Shown piece after piece: positions 1 to 61,285 of a stretch of 64,000 nt of DNA. Both the position numbers and the translations under genes were made by a program. This stretch comes from Perca fluviatilis. Taxonomy: Eukaryota > Chordata > Actinopteri > Perciformes > Percidae. Below the pieces are notes generated by a model that was not told the origin of the DNA, did not search any database, and saw only the letters and a program-made list of their open reading frames with translations. Positions within the stretch are counted from its first letter, which is position 1. The number at the start of each line of letters is the position of its first letter. The stretch is from contig NC_053114.1 in the NCBI RefSeq assembly GCF_010015445.1, positions 29,612,579 to 29,676,578 on the forward strand. Direction: 5' to 3'.

Positions 1-2819
1 ACTCAAACGTTACGATTCTTAATATCAAGAGGATGAAGAAATTAAATATTAGACTCATTATGTAGGCCTATGGATAATGATCAGGCCTCGTGTTTCCACA
101 AGGAAACATGCATAAAACAACTAACGTACTGTAGCTTGCAATCAACCCAAAATGTATATCCACAATGCAGCACCACGGACAGCGACAGTTAGGCCTAGTT
201 TATGGAGCAGGTGAAAGCAGACAGATGCAGATTGCCAGTGGATAATAAAATAAATAAATGTTTTGCTCACCATTATGGCACCGCTGAACTGTCTCAGGCC
301 TTCCAGCCACTTGTGAACTAAGACGGTCTCTCTGTATGGCCAGTCTGAAGCATGGCTCGTCGTCATTTACTTATTACGACTTTCACATACAGATTTGAAA
401 GCACCAAAAGTCAGAGCGTCTTAGATTGCAGTGTATTGACCGTTCGCTTAATACATCGATGGTCGACCACAGATGATCGGGCATTGCTGACCTGGTGGCA
501 TGGAGTTCAGCACTATTTTAACCAGTGTCTGTCTTTAACTTGATGTACCATATATTCGTGAAAGAGCGCATTGTATCTTAGTTTGAACAACATCCATGGT
601 TTGGACAGACAAAGTACACCGATCCTCAAATCACCAGGTGCCCAAAGAGACAGCGGAAGTAGGAGACAACGGCTGCTTAGCTTTTTAAAGTTTGTGACAC
701 TTGTAGCACTCCCTCGGACCCAAAACCTTCTTCCAATTTTTTTGGGTGTTGACTAGCTAGCTAACAGTTAAGGTAGTGTGGTGTCCACTTCCTGTTCCCC
801 CTCCTGTCACATTAACTAACAACTGAGTGCTTTGACCTATTGCCCTCGACTCCATGCACACACCTATACTAATTTTGTGTATTCATCATATACAGTATAT
901 TTTTTGCTATACCACTCTTTTTAAATCATACTTAGTAGTATTTGGTGATACTTCCTCCTCAGTGGCCACCTCTCACCCATGATGTTCCTTATGGATCCAT
1001 CCTCAGTTGCCTTCGGTTTAGAAGAATCTTTTAATTTCTTTAGCCAGAAATAAAGTTATCTCTATCCATTTCAAGATAAATTAATCAAAACCCGTTCCAT
1101 TTGGCACTTTACAGAACACTGTTACCTGTCTGTGAATGTCAAGCCTGCAGCCATCTTGTTTGTTAATGGGGTTACTTATGATTGCTCCAGCTGAGGAGCA
1201 TTAAAAAAGCAAATTAAAGTGATTAAATACATTGCACTGCCTCCACTTTTTGTAATATCTGATATGTTTGTAGAAGGCCTATGGTTTTGTTTGGTTAAAT
1301 ATTGTGTTTTGTATATCAAACAGTGTACCTCTTGGGACACAAGACACATTTTGGAAAAAGTAAAATCAAATCAAAATCTAGAGAAAATCATATGCACACA
1401 CACAGTAAATTTATATAAACATACGTGGGTTTAAACAGAATTTGTCCAGATAACATGAGTTTATAATGATGGACTGCGATGTTAAAGATAGTATTGAATT
1501 TCAAGAGACAAGATCATGTCAACTTTATTCTGGCATCTCTTTATTGGATAAAGCCTTTCTTTTATCAGTGTCAGCTTTTATTTTTACTGGTTCTCTGTTT
1601 TCCTTGATTTTATTTCATTGTCCTTTTAATTATTTAAATAATTTGCTTTCATGACTTCTCCTGTTTTATTTCTTATCTCCCAATCTCTTGTTTAGGTCTT
1701 GAAATGTTTAATCCCAAATTCACCTGTAAACCAGCTTGTAACCTTGTTTTGTAAGGTGCTGTATAAATAAAGTTTCAGCTGGTACAAGTCATCAATCTGC
1801 CACATGCTGCGGCTGACTGGTAGTGCTGCTTTTCTTCCTTCACTGCTCTGTTTCTCTCCTTCTCTAGTTTCATATCATCAGTCATTGATGGAATCTCTTT
1901 TGTTGTGTATTATGTATAATCAATTTCTCAGAGATATGATTTGCTGGTTCAAAAGTTTCTGACCAACCTGTGTAACTATGGTAACATTCTAGAGTGTCTA
2001 AAGTATATCAAGTCGAGAAAAGACACAAACCTCACAATTCCTTTCACATTTGTGACTATGGTGTGCATTTAGGGATGTAAATACCATGTCTCTAGGCTAC
2101 CAACACATGTTAGTGTTACTTGGAACACTTGTTCTAAAGGTGACAAAGACAAACAAAAAGTTTCTATTTAAAGAGCGAACTACAATAAAATATTAGTAAA
2201 CAATACTCGCAATGCGATTATAAGCAGTAATTGACCTTCACATTGTTTGCTATCAGTAACTGGATTAGTCTGTGTAGATTATTCTATACACACAATGCAG
2301 AGGCAAACATGGTTCTTCAGCACACACTTTGCCTTGGATTAACCCTTATTAATGTCAGGATTAAAGTGAGGTTTGCCTTTTAATTCAAAATCAAGCTACT
2401 CGCCCATACTGTATACTGACTTGGTTTAATGAGCCTGTATTTCAGTATGTTTGTCAGTCCATTCATCCAGGCTTTAGCCTCACCCAAGATGCATTTAATG
2501 AGAGGCAGGGTACATTATGTTCAGTCTTTCAGAGGGCTAATAAACCTAGACAAACAATAACATAAACTCACCTGACAGGTATATCTTTAGACTGTGCAGG
2601 GAAACTGGAGCACCTAGAGGAAACTCAAGAAAGCATGCACCCAGAGAGGCTTCAGCCATGCAGGTCAGATTCAAAGCCAGAACTAAAGGGTCAAGGCTGA
2701 CTCTGTGTTTGTAATTGGACATACTCAAGCAAACAAAATCATAGCAAAAACCAGTTCATAAATCCGGATAGCAGTTTACAAAAACATTGGTACAAATGAG
2801 AAAGTATTGTATCAAAAAC
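1..2819. other. intergenic flank, no gene recognised
   Basis: Only short, unrelated open frames occur and none resembles a known protein. Two stretches look like retroelement 3' tails: aataaagttatctctatcc near 1049 (like the L2-type LINE end seen at 27700), and gtgctgtataaataaag near 1757. A 17-bp unit is tandemly duplicated at 2897-2930. Otherwise I see nothing. Confidence 0.4.
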
Positions 2820-5800
2820 TTTATTCTCAAACAATGTTTTCAAAATAGCTGATAAATAAACTGTGAGTCTCTTTAACAGCAGGTTGTGAGGCTGCAATCA
2901 CATACAGTATGCAATCACATACAGTATCTGTTTAACCATTTATAACACGCCATTTTGTTTCTCTCTCATGATCTCATGGGAGGACAGAAAAATGCCATTT
3001 TCCATCCTTAAATTTAAAACTTAGAGTAGGCCATTCTTGTTTTACCAGTCGAGCCTCCAAAACTGTTGCTGATTTGCTAATGCTGTTAGAGCCTAAATTT
3101 ACCACAATTTCATTTCCCACTCTCAACCCATAATGTCTAAGCAAGGAGAACCAGATTCCTCCTTGCTTGGACAGCTACTGTATGAGGTCAGATTTTGGGC
3201 CATAAAGGGGTCAAGTCATTCAAAATCTTTTGTGCATGTGGAAGTCTTCCCTCTCACAGATAGAGCTATTAGGATCAGGGCTGCTGTTACACAAGAACAC
3301 TGTCCTTTTTTTAAAGGAAGTGTCCACCCATCCATGAATAGTGTTTATGACATTAAGTCAAGTGTGTATGTTTATCTAAAATTATTGAAAAATGTGGGTA
3401 AACAACATATTTTAATCCAAGAAATCACCAATGCAACTCGTATGGCACAGCTGCCACATTTAAAGCCACAATATAAGCCATTATATACCATATTTTTGCA
3501 ATGAATGGTGACCTAAAAATGTCAATGTTCAAAAGAAACATATACTCTGCCGGCCCCAAACTCTGGAGGAGTTGAAGCTGACACATCATTTATAAGACTG
3601 AAGTTTTTTTTTTTATATTGTGAATATAGTACGTTTAAGGTGTTAAGGTGTGACCCAGAGATAAGTGTCTCTCCAGCACGAAGAAAATTAACTCTGGGTC
3701 CCACAAGGTTTTTCTGTTCCTGTGTAAAAGCAGCCATAATGGACAAAAGAGATCATATGACATTTTGATATTTGATACTCAGTTTGAACCATACATTTTT
3801 ACATGGTGTGTAACAGTAAAAACATTGACTTTAATGAACACGATTTTGTTGTACCCATTAATCATAAAAAGTACAGCATGTTTAATAATTTTTTTTTTTT
3901 ACAAATTCTCCATAAAAAATAGATTTCTGTACAAAAACTTTTTTCTTTTGCACCTACTTCAAGTTCAGCAGCACATGATGATGGTGAGAGGCGAAAGCGA
4001 TGATAATGATGGTGATCATGATGCTTAAAACAATAACATAAATGATGATGGCAGCTTCCTGGTGATGACTTGCCATTTTTAAACATATCTTCTGTGCCAT
4101 TTGGGACAACAAAAATGAAACTATATTTTTCAGTACACATTTATAAGCAACAAACTTACTAACTGTGTGTCAATATGTGTTGCTGAGAACGCATCCCGTC
4201 ACCAGAACGTGTGAATATAACACAGATATGTGTGGTGTCCCAATCTACAAGCTGCCATGTACTGAAATAACGATGATTAATCCTTTGCACTGATGAGTGA
4301 AGTAGTGCTGCAGTCAACTCACGTTCAATTCAGACACAACAGGTTGGAGATTTTCTTCAAAGCTCTAATGCTGACCGTATGGCATGAAAGTTTTTCCTAT
4401 CCAAACTAATGAGAAGGTGAAATAAAGGCCTGTCAAGGGCAATACTGAATATTTTTATTTGATTACACTACTAACTGAATTTGAAAGAAACCCACATGCA
4501 TGCACGCACGCACGTACGCACACATGCACACACACACATACACAAAGGTCTGATTTTCATCTGGAAATAAAACTTGATCGAAAACAGATCAAAATGCATC
4601 TACAAGTCTAAATGGCTGCTGAGCCACATATAAAACAGTTACTAAACGGACTGGATTTCTTCATTAATACAGATAAGCGAATTACCACAACCCACCATTG
4701 TTTTGTACGTTCAATTCAGATCCCTTTTTGATTCTATTTACAATGATTTTATCATTGGTTTTGACTTAAGCTCGCAGCAAACTGTGTCCCTTTGTTTCAA
4801 TGAGGACTGCTGACAATACCACTTTAGAGAGAGTAAGGGACAAACTTGTGAACACAAACTGTGAAAAGTCACAGCTGAAAAAGCAGAAACAACCTTGGCC
4901 TTTAAAAATTTTGTGGGTAGTTGTTGTTTTTTAACTTGTAGCCAGCTGTTGCTCTTTTAAACGGTGAGGACTGGTGACAATGCCAAATGAAGGCCAAATG
5001 TGGAAAATTATTCACAAATTGTTAAGAAAGTCTTGAGCCTTTGAGGCATTTCAGATAATGTATGTGGTTATGTATATTAAGAAGGATACTGGTCTATAAA
5101 CAGATTAACTCACTGTATCATACTTTATAAATCGTGTAGCTCAAATCAATCAATCAAATTGGTTCATAGCCATGATATAATAACCATATACACTAACTAT
5201 GACATCTAATTCCATTGCAAAATGTGTATCACTCTGCGTCTATGAAAAAACAAGAGACTAACGAACTGTCACAGAGTGAGATTGTTCATCTGCACACTGC
5301 CATGACACAGAGTTGGTTTAAAATCCGCAAAATATCTCTTTATGTGTACACTATATTTAGAATATTTTCACCGATTTACCTTTTAACTAGACTTGAACGT
5401 GAACGTGAACATACCATAGCCTGTCTTGTTACTTCATGTATCAGCCTTACAGTATGCAGCCTCCCCACTGTCTTACCTACATTTTCCTACAGCAATAAAA
5501 AGAATAGCTATACCAAACTAGTGATTTTCTTCCCATTTCAATCATTCACATTCCTTTAATTTTAATTAAATAGTCATTCAAATTAATTATCTATCAACTC
5601 AACATTTGTCTCCTTTTTGAGTACAAACCCAGACACGATGGAGATCTGTTTTTGTGACCCTGTCAAAGACTTCTTTTGTTGAAACAGATCATTTCATATA
5701 TTGAAAAAACTTTGTCTGCACCTCCACCATGTCTCAGCATATCTTTAGTCTAAATTGAAGTCAGAGTGAGAATCAAGGTGAATATTACAGAAATACTGTA

Positions 5801-8800
5801 ATAACTTAAGATTTCTGCTATAAGCCTGAGACCGTATGGTATGTGTCACTTTTGCATTTCCCCAAATTTCTATAGGTACACACAATCTGAAATCTAACCC
5901 TTGTACTGCCATTCTGATCTTTGCATGCCAGGATAAACTGGGACAACGCTGAGTCTAGATTTTCTTGTTTGGGCACACTAGGAGATCAGATCTGTGTCAT
6001 TAATTGTTAAAAATTAGACATTTTATTACACCTTTGGAAACCTTGCAGCCTCTAATTTTCAGGCTCCATTATGCTATCTTGGCTCCATAGGAAATATCCA
6101 CTGAATTGATTTAATCAATTAAAATAGAAGCATGGGGTGCACTTCAGCAACAAAAAGAGAGGAGGCTCACTATCTTGTAAGCAGATGCTCTACTGTTGTT
6201 TACAGATGTCTTGTTTATTTCTGTGAGAAGATTTTGAATGTGTCCTTTCTATCTTGTTGCCTTCTTAAACTAAAATTATAGTGCGTACACACATCCGCAT
6301 ATCTTTATTTTCAGTGCCACACACTGGTATATGTGTTTCTGGCTGTCTGACCATGACCATGAGCCTGAGACTGTGAATTATGGCTAACAATGGATATTAT
6401 AATACCAACAACATCCCGTAGTCATGCTTCCAAACATAATCACACATTGTTTAAGGACATTTCATTTGCAACATCCAGGTCTGGAGTAGATTCATTTTCA
6501 ATTAAATGAGCTGCCAATTTAAAATAGATGGATGTGACAACCTTCTCTTGCCAAATGTTTTTCTTTTCAGTATTTGAGGTAACTCTGATTTTAGTGAATT
6601 GAGTTTTGGCCTGAAATATAACACTGTATTATAACTTGTGTTTCATGGTATGAGTTGTAAGTTTTCATTGTCTGACATCTCATACATTTTACTCACTATT
6701 TGTTATCATTAGTATGAAAAATTGATTTGTGATTTATTGTTTGTGGGTAAGACAGTATGATGAATTGAGGCTGAATGAATGAAAACATGGGGAACATAAA
6801 CAAAAATTCATTTAGACAATAAAGAATCACGCAGGTTAAAGCAAATGCCTCAAGTGTAATGCCAGAATGGTGTGCACGGAGAGTGAAACAAACAAGAAAC
6901 AGGCCTGAAGACACTGAAAGATACACACTGAAAGCAGGAACATCTGTGATCGCAACCAAGTGCAGCATCTTTCGAAAAATAAAATTATTTTGAGAGAACA
7001 CTGCGAGAAATAACAAGCTTGGCAAGTGATTTGAAACTGGTGCATTTTTTGAATCCTGCAGACTAATGTATGTTACTATGATATTTTGACTTAAAATACC
7101 AGGAAATGCTGAATGCTAGGTTGCACTTGCTAAGCTTATGTATTTGTTGCAATGAGGTTCCAGCATTAATAAGCAGGATGTAACTTACTCTCTGCACACG
7201 AGGTATTTCTCAAACAATGGAGGGGCTCTGGGCGCAACTTTCGACAACAATAATTGTGCATGTTGTCTACATAGTCTATCTCTTTGTCCTCTGCCTTACA
7301 TGACCAATTCTCGAACATATCACAAATATGCTGTGAGCTCTTTAAATAGGTGTGTTGAAATAAGCTCATGTGCATCAGATATGTTAAATGTGTTGAAAGA
7401 TGATGCTTGATAATGTGAGTAGTTGGGGACACTTGCAACACATCTTTTTAAAGAGTTAGAGAAACAGTCACATGTTGTTTCTGATAGCTCACACTGTCTG
7501 TTAAAAATAATCAGCCCATATTGATTGGACACTATTAAATTTTTGTGTACTATTTAGCATACCTTAAGAGTACTGTATAGTATCTCAGAAAAAAGATGGA
7601 GTTTAATGCCTGCAAATAAAACTAGCAGCGTGGTCCATACTGCATATTATGGTTGTGACCCTTTCTGTATATTTTTGCCACATATTACAGCAGTATTCAG
7701 TATGAGCTCTCAGAAATACCCACTGTTCTAAAAACACATTGTCATTAAGTGACACTAGAAGCTCAGAGGTCAATGGGTAAACTGATACCAACTTTCGGGT
7801 TGGCTAGCATGTTGGCATAGCAACAAAATAAACAACGGTATAGCATGTGGTCACACCTTCTGCTAACAGGGAGTGTGAAATATAAATGTGTATATACAAA
7901 CACGCTGTAACCCTGTATTTTGTCATTTTGTCATCTTTTTAAAGATAAAAGTTTTTGAATAAAATGCTCTCTTTTGAATCACTTATTTTTCAAACCCATT
8001 TCAGACCCAAAAATTATTCATTTTTTTCATAACCCAGTCAGAAAAACACACTAGTGCAAAATTTGTGCGGTTTAGGAGTTTATATAAAGTTTATATTTTG
8101 GGGTCCCCAGCAGCAGTGGTTTGGGAAGTCCCATGGGGCCACTGGGTATTTGAACATAGAGTCTGTTCATCAATATCTTCACTGAAGAAAAATGCCAGAA
8201 GAGACAAACAGAGACAACTATTTGCCTCTGTTTCCATAGCAACCTGTCCTTGTCTCTCTTTTCCAGCACGACTGACAGAGGTGTCTATCTGTCCGTTTGT
8301 CCGTGTCCATCTGTCTAATTTCTGCCAGTCAACCAATCTGTCTGTTAATCTGTTCATCTATGTCTGATTTTGTGGCTGTAGGGTATGCTGTAGAAAACAA
8401 ATCAGTCATCACTTGACTGATAATCCCGACCGGAGTTACGAGAAGATAAATCATTTCCTGGATTTGGCCACAGCTGATTGCAGCAGTTGACGATCTTGAC
8501 AGGTTATTGCCTCCAGGCTTCCACTTGTTCAGCCACCAAGCACAGAATCCTCGCTAGTCCAAGAACAAGAATTAGTTGTCTGACTCTTTGATTGTGTTAG
8601 ACAGGCCTCTGGAAACCAGTCCATTGTGTACACCAGCCCGGCAACTCAAATGTCTTGTTTTCTGCTTCAGCACAGTCTATCTAGTGCTAGTGTGGAATAT
8701 TGTATATAGGACTGATTTAGATGTATAGTACCTCTATAGAATATTTGAAAATGTCCAAAACTCATCTAGAACTAGCTCCCAGGTTCTCGTATTAAAGCTG

Positions 8801-10035
8801 TTATGTTTTAGCCTAAATTAGTTGCCAAATACTGTAGGTAGACATTGTCATAATAGGCAATACAGTAAGTGGCAGAAGGTAAAGACAATCACAGGAACTT
8901 GACTGACACCTCAACTTACCTAACTCTGTGATTGTCCTGCTATATTAAACCTAGTCCATTCAGTTCTCCAAGTAAGCTAAAACAAACCTTTAAAACGTAT
9001 CTGCAACTGTTATCTGACCCTGGCTTGTCTAGCACTAGTCAACCTCTCCTAGTACTAATCTAATACTAGTATCCAGTACTGGATGAGAGTATCATTTTCT
9101 TTAAAGGAATTGGTCTGTTTGAACTTGTCACTGTATTGACTGCATTTGGTTGTCAACTTTACAGCAGTCTGTACAATTGATATCAGCTTCCACCAAAACA
9201 GACTGTAAACTGTAAATAGGTCAGAGAGTCCAGTCCTGTCAAGTCCAGAGTGAAGTCCAATGGGAGGTTATTGGTCCAGCACCAATGATGGTTTTTGTGT
9301 TGACACATAGGAACCATCCAATCACTATTCGATGTCTGGAGGGGGTTGAAGGGTGGAATAGTGTATGTGCTTCCCCCTGAGGGTAGAACCTTGCATCGGT
9401 CACACCCATGTGTGTGGCCTGCATCAGGGGAGTTAGTAAGTTAAGAGTTAGCCTATTACCACTGTGCAAACTTAGCATGGAGTATGGGGTTAGGTTGGGT
9501 TAACCACCATTCAGGTTGCATGGAGAGTATTCAAGGGCCATATTACTCTGGCCATACAAAGCCCTTTCCATAAGGAGGTTGGGTCAACTTACACAGGACG
9601 AGCACTGTTAAATGAGGTTGTTGGTCTTGGAGGAAGTTCAATTAGTCGTACATACCATCTTTTTGTGTGTTTTTCATTGGTGTCTGAATAGCAACAGTGC
9701 TTAAGAAGAATTCTGGTCCCAGAATTGATCTCCTGAATAACATATTTGACGACGCCATTGTCTACTCCCTTGTGTATTGGTTCAGACTTATTTCGCTCTT
9801 TTGGACTGTAGCGAGAGGTGGATGATACAGTTGTTCAGGTAGGAGGTGGCGCAGAGCTTCATAACTGTGAAGATTATGCTGACAGAGGACCAGCATGCTA
9901 CAACACAGACTGCTCACAGTGACAAGTCCAAATCATTAGTTTTCTTCTTTCTTCTCTGTTTGGTTAAGACACACCGCAGACTGCAACATGGTGGTTGGAC
10001 TAAACCACTGTGTAGGTAGTGGCAGGTTTGTAAGA
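2820..10035. other. region downstream of csmd1 stop, possible long 3' UTR and flank
   Basis: About 7 kb with no convincing transposon and no coding frame. The part next to the stop may be csmd1 3' UTR. A near-perfect 11-bp inverted repeat (GACAATCACAG / CTGTGATTGTC) lies at about 8884-8937. TCTGTC-type simple sequence lies at 8280-8360 and an AC-rich patch at 4500-4545. Confidence 0.35.
6733..7607 (-). terminator. candidate csmd1 polyadenylation signals
   Basis: Reading down from the stop codon, the first minus-strand ATTAAA I find is at 7607-7602 and the first canonical AATAAA is at 6738-6733. I found no canonical hexamer between 6739 and 10036. If either is used, the 3' UTR would be about 2.4-3.3 kb. 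Other AATAAA copies lie lower (for example near 2820), so the true end is undetermined. Confidence 0.25.
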
Positions 10036-57775
<47,740 letters not shown>

Positions 57776-58505
57776 CTGGAGGGGTAATAGACAAAAGCCA
57801 GTCAGAATGTTCAAAACTGTTTGTAGTACATTTCTAGCTTCTAGCAACTCTCTTTTCCAATTTGCGTCCCTTCGATCCATCCCTCCATTCTTGTTTACCT
57901 ACCAACTTCCATAATCTGTATCCTTTCTCCAATACACGTGCCAAAAGAGCCAACCTTTGGAAATGTGCATTTTATACAACTTGCTTTGAGCAAAAAGCCT
58001 CTCCCAATCTTCTTGTTTGCAGGATTTCAAAAAAGGAGCTGAACTCCGACTCTTGTGTGGGGGAGCACTTTGGTTGCATGTCCGCGTATAAGAGTGCTGG
58101 CTTCTTTTGCTCTTGCTCTATAATGGAAAGGACACTCTGTTCATAGCAAAGGCTGAGCATCTCTTCAACAGAAAAATTCACTAAAAAGAGCATTACTTCC
58201 TAGAAATACCAGGAGCTGCCACCAGCATTTCCCTGTGTGGATATGTTATTGTTGCTAACTGAAACTGTGCTTCTTTCCTGAGGTCTCTTCAGTCCTACAA
58301 ACAAAAGTCATGTGCATGCCTCAATTAACTGCTGTACTACTGAATAAACATATCAACAACTTTTGAATTATGTTTATTATTGAATTACATAGTGGAATAG
58401 ATTTGTCAGTGCAAATGGGATGAAATTGTCCTGAATTTGGATTGCTAATAAAGATTGATTTTTTAAATAATATTGTTTTAACCATTTAACTGATAGTTCT
58501 ATTTC
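57776..58505. other. csmd1 intron upstream of first visible exon
   Basis: No further csmd1 exon and no repeat recognised. Confidence 0.35.
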
Positions 58506-60073
58506 GTATAGGCTTCGCCCTCTAAGAGCTGTCCCTATTGGGTTAATCCCTTCACGCATACACAGTCGTGAAGATTTCTTTTGCGCCCTTGTGCCCTGCA
58601 TGGGCCTCTATTACGTCCGCAGTTACTGTATATCACAGTTGCGCGACCATAGAACTGCTCCCATTTTTCTTCAGTGACAAGCAGTTTGAAGACTTCGAAG
58701 AACAGCGGTGTCCGCCGTGTACCGACCACAGATCGGCTATACCCTGCCGCCGGCCCTCCACCCGAGCTGCGAGGTGTGCCTCGACCCCGTTTGCCGGGCT
58801 AGCCGGTTACCGCCGGAGGAACTGAAGCGGCAGACGATGGCAGCTGAGCGGACAGTCGGGTAAGGTAAGGATACCACCAGCGGCAACACCCAGACAGCCT
58901 GGGGAGGGGACCGATTTGGCGGGCACGAGTCCGCTGACTCAATCCCCCGAGGACGGTTCCCTTGCCGGCTCTCCCTCCTCCCTGTTGGGAGCACTGGAAC
59001 TCGTAACGACGGAGGATTACGGAGTCCCCGCCATGGCTCCAGGAGGGGAGCAGCACACTGCGGCTTTCTCCTTTTCTCTCTTCCGCAGTGGGCAGGCTCC
59101 CTGCCCACCGCTAGGGTTTTGTTCTTGACCTGTGTGAATGCCGAGTAGCATTCCCCTCTCCCGGGAGATAGACGGCAGTCCCACCATGGCGGCAGAGCTT
59201 GGCCTCCATCCCGCTTCCGACGGCCCCCTTTTTTCGGCCGATTGAAGCCCACAACGCCATCTCCCCGAAACCAGGTCCATGCTCGCTTCACTGACCACGC
59301 GTACCCGTGTACGCTGAACTTCAAACTAATCCTTATATGGAAGATACTTCTAATAGGCACATTCCAGTCTATTTTTTTCTTTGGGACAATTTTACCTCAA
59401 AACTAATAGGCTACTTATATGGAAGCTCCTTTGAATAGATGAAATACCTTTGAACACCTGCCTGCTGAAATATCCACCTATCAGACAGTAACCTGTTGTG
59501 CGCTCTCTCACACCCCAATGGGACTTAGCCCTGGTGCTCCGAGCTCTGGGGAAACCTCTGTTACACGCCTCTCTCAGGATGCTGTCACTGAAAACAGCGC
59601 TTCTCCTCACCTTGACGTTGGCTAAGAGGGTGAGTGATTCATGCGCTGTCAGTTTCACCGTCCTGCCTCTCCATTAAGGGGGACAGGAGCGTGGCCACTT
59701 TACAGCCAAACCCTTCTTTTACACCGAAAGTTTTAACTAGCTCCTTTTGGTCGAGGATGTTCTCCCTCAAGGGTTTTTTCCCTCCGCCTCATAGCAACAA
59801 CGCGGAGGAGGGATCTCACCGACTTTGCACGGTACGCGCGTTATCTCAATATGTTTTACGTAAGGCGATTCAGGCCACCTGCTTCACCAACATTTGCTGA
59901 AGAAAAATGCTTATGTTGTGAGCAGTTCTATGGTTGCGCAACTGTGATATACAGTAACTGCGGACGTATTAGAGGCCCGTGCAGAGCACAAGGGCGCGAA
60001 AGAAATCTTCACGACTGCGCATGCGCGAAGGGATTAACCCAATAGCTACAGCTCTTAGAGGGCTACGCCTATA
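58506..60073 (+). mobile_element. internally deleted DIRS-like (tyrosine-recombinase) retrotransposon
   Basis: About 1.57 kb bounded by inverted terminal repeats of roughly 170 bp (58506-58677 against 59897-60073; shared words include GTATAGGC, CCCTCTAAGAGCTGT, GGGTTAATCCCTTC, ACTGTATATCACAGTTGCGC). About 59519-59760 on the plus strand encodes WDLALVLRALGKPL, LRMLSLKTALLLTLTLAKRV, then after a 1-base frameshift HALSVSPSC and QPNPSFTPKVL. This order fits the tyrosine recombinase of fish DIRS elements, and inverted termini fit DIRS. RT and RNase H are missing. Moderate certainty. Confidence 0.6.
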
Positions 60074-60238
60074 CTCAGAATCTGGAGTTACAATAAGTAA
60101 CTATCGTATTAATCGGTCAAAATTTAATTTGTCGGTTAACGGTTGATCATTAAGATCCCTATTCTGAATGCATTTCTGCTATTTATTTTTTTAATAAAAG
60201 AAGCATATTTGAAGTGTTTGATTCACCTTGGCATTTAA

Positions 60239-60430
60239 ATGTTTTTTGGTGTATCGGCTTTCCTCATGGGGCCTGGCCGGGCACAGCCCGAAGAAGCTAC
60301 GTGGCACCCCCCTCTGCATCCCACAGGCCCACCACCTGTGGGAGGAACCACTGGGGTTGGGTGCCTCCCTGATCTGTACCTGTTAGACTTCTGTGCTAGT
60401 CATGGATTGTCTATAACAATAACCAGCTCT
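60239..60430 (+). pseudogene. LINE fragment, endonuclease-region remnant
   Basis: The frame reads MGPGRAQPEEATWHPPLHPT, then LLDFCASHGLSIT. LLDFCASHxLSITNT is typical of the APE endonuclease region of fish non-LTR elements, and the GC-rich lead-in resembles their 5' part. It breaks off near 60425. Confidence 0.4.
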
Positions 60431-60517
60431 GGGTGTGGAGGGGCTGTCTTAGATGACATGCCAGCATTCTTTCCCAGAAGCCCCAATATGAAAACGAAAA
60501 AATATAAATAAGTCACA

Positions 60518-61285
60518 ATGGAGTTGGAAGAGGAGCAGCAGGAGCTAGAGGTAGAGATGGAGCCGGAACCGGCACAACAGAGCCAGGGCAGGAATGCGTT
60601 TCTATCTTGGAAATTCAAACAGCATTTCAAAATTAAAGAAAGAGAAGGGAGAACAAAATATAACCCTCAAGCAACCAACCTCCTTTCAGCGTCAAAAGAC
60701 TTCCAACCTGAAGAAGCATCTTAAAGTAAGTTATATTTTTTAATTAGCTAGGGGTAGTCGTCTGCTGTAGTTTTACTGGTCACCTTGCTATTTTATAGTT
60801 GTATCAGGTAGCTACCTGCTTAATTGACATGTGGCTTTACTAGCCCCAGAGCCGTTGAAAGACTGACTAGCCCTGTTTGACATGCTAGCTAACGTTAGCT
60901 AAAATCAGCTTGTGGTAGCTTAGAAAAATTAGAAAAATTGGTCAATTCTTCTTTTTAAACAAGCAAAACATCTTTTGCATAAACATACTCTTATAGTCTT
61001 TGTTCCTCTACAGCAAATTATAATATATTGCACTTTCAGGGAGACATTGGGCCTAACACGTTCAGCCAGTTGGAACAGAAAAACACACCAGAATAGGCCT
61101 GTTTAGTAAGCAGGATTTAATGGCCGCATTCCTACACTTATAAAATGCAATTCAATGTGGAAGTAATCCAAGTATTCAAAATACGTTACTCAGATTGAGT
61201 AATGTAACGGAATACGTTACAAATTAAATTTTTGGGCATGTATTCTGTAACGGAATATGTTTTGAAAGTATCCTTCCCAACACTG
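60518..61285 (+). mobile_element. hAT transposon relic with BED-finger exon
   Basis: 60518-60726 encodes MELEEEQQELEVEMEPEPA, NAFLSWKFKQHFKIK, NLLSASKD, then after a small frameshift SNLKKHLK. This is a BED-type zinc-finger pattern followed by a GTAAGT donor. At 61150-61285 lie repeated GTAACGGAATACGTTAC words and the end TATCCTTCCCAACACTG, a usual hAT right terminus. The left terminus and catalytic core were not found. The right end sits inside the LINE that follows. Confidence 0.5.

Noticed and set aside
3133..3504. 123-residue plus-strand frame
   Set aside because: No recognisable motif, weak composition, and it lies in the possible csmd1 3' flank. No splice or promoter support.
8884..8937. 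11-bp inverted repeat considered as a microRNA hairpin or terminator
   Set aside because: The stem is too short and isolated. Noted only as a small inverted repeat.
58737..59360. 207-residue open frame on the minus strand, the longest in the window
   Set aside because: It lies wholly inside the DIRS-like element, is Arg/Gly-rich from GC-rich sequence, and matches no protein I recognise. Not reported as a host gene.
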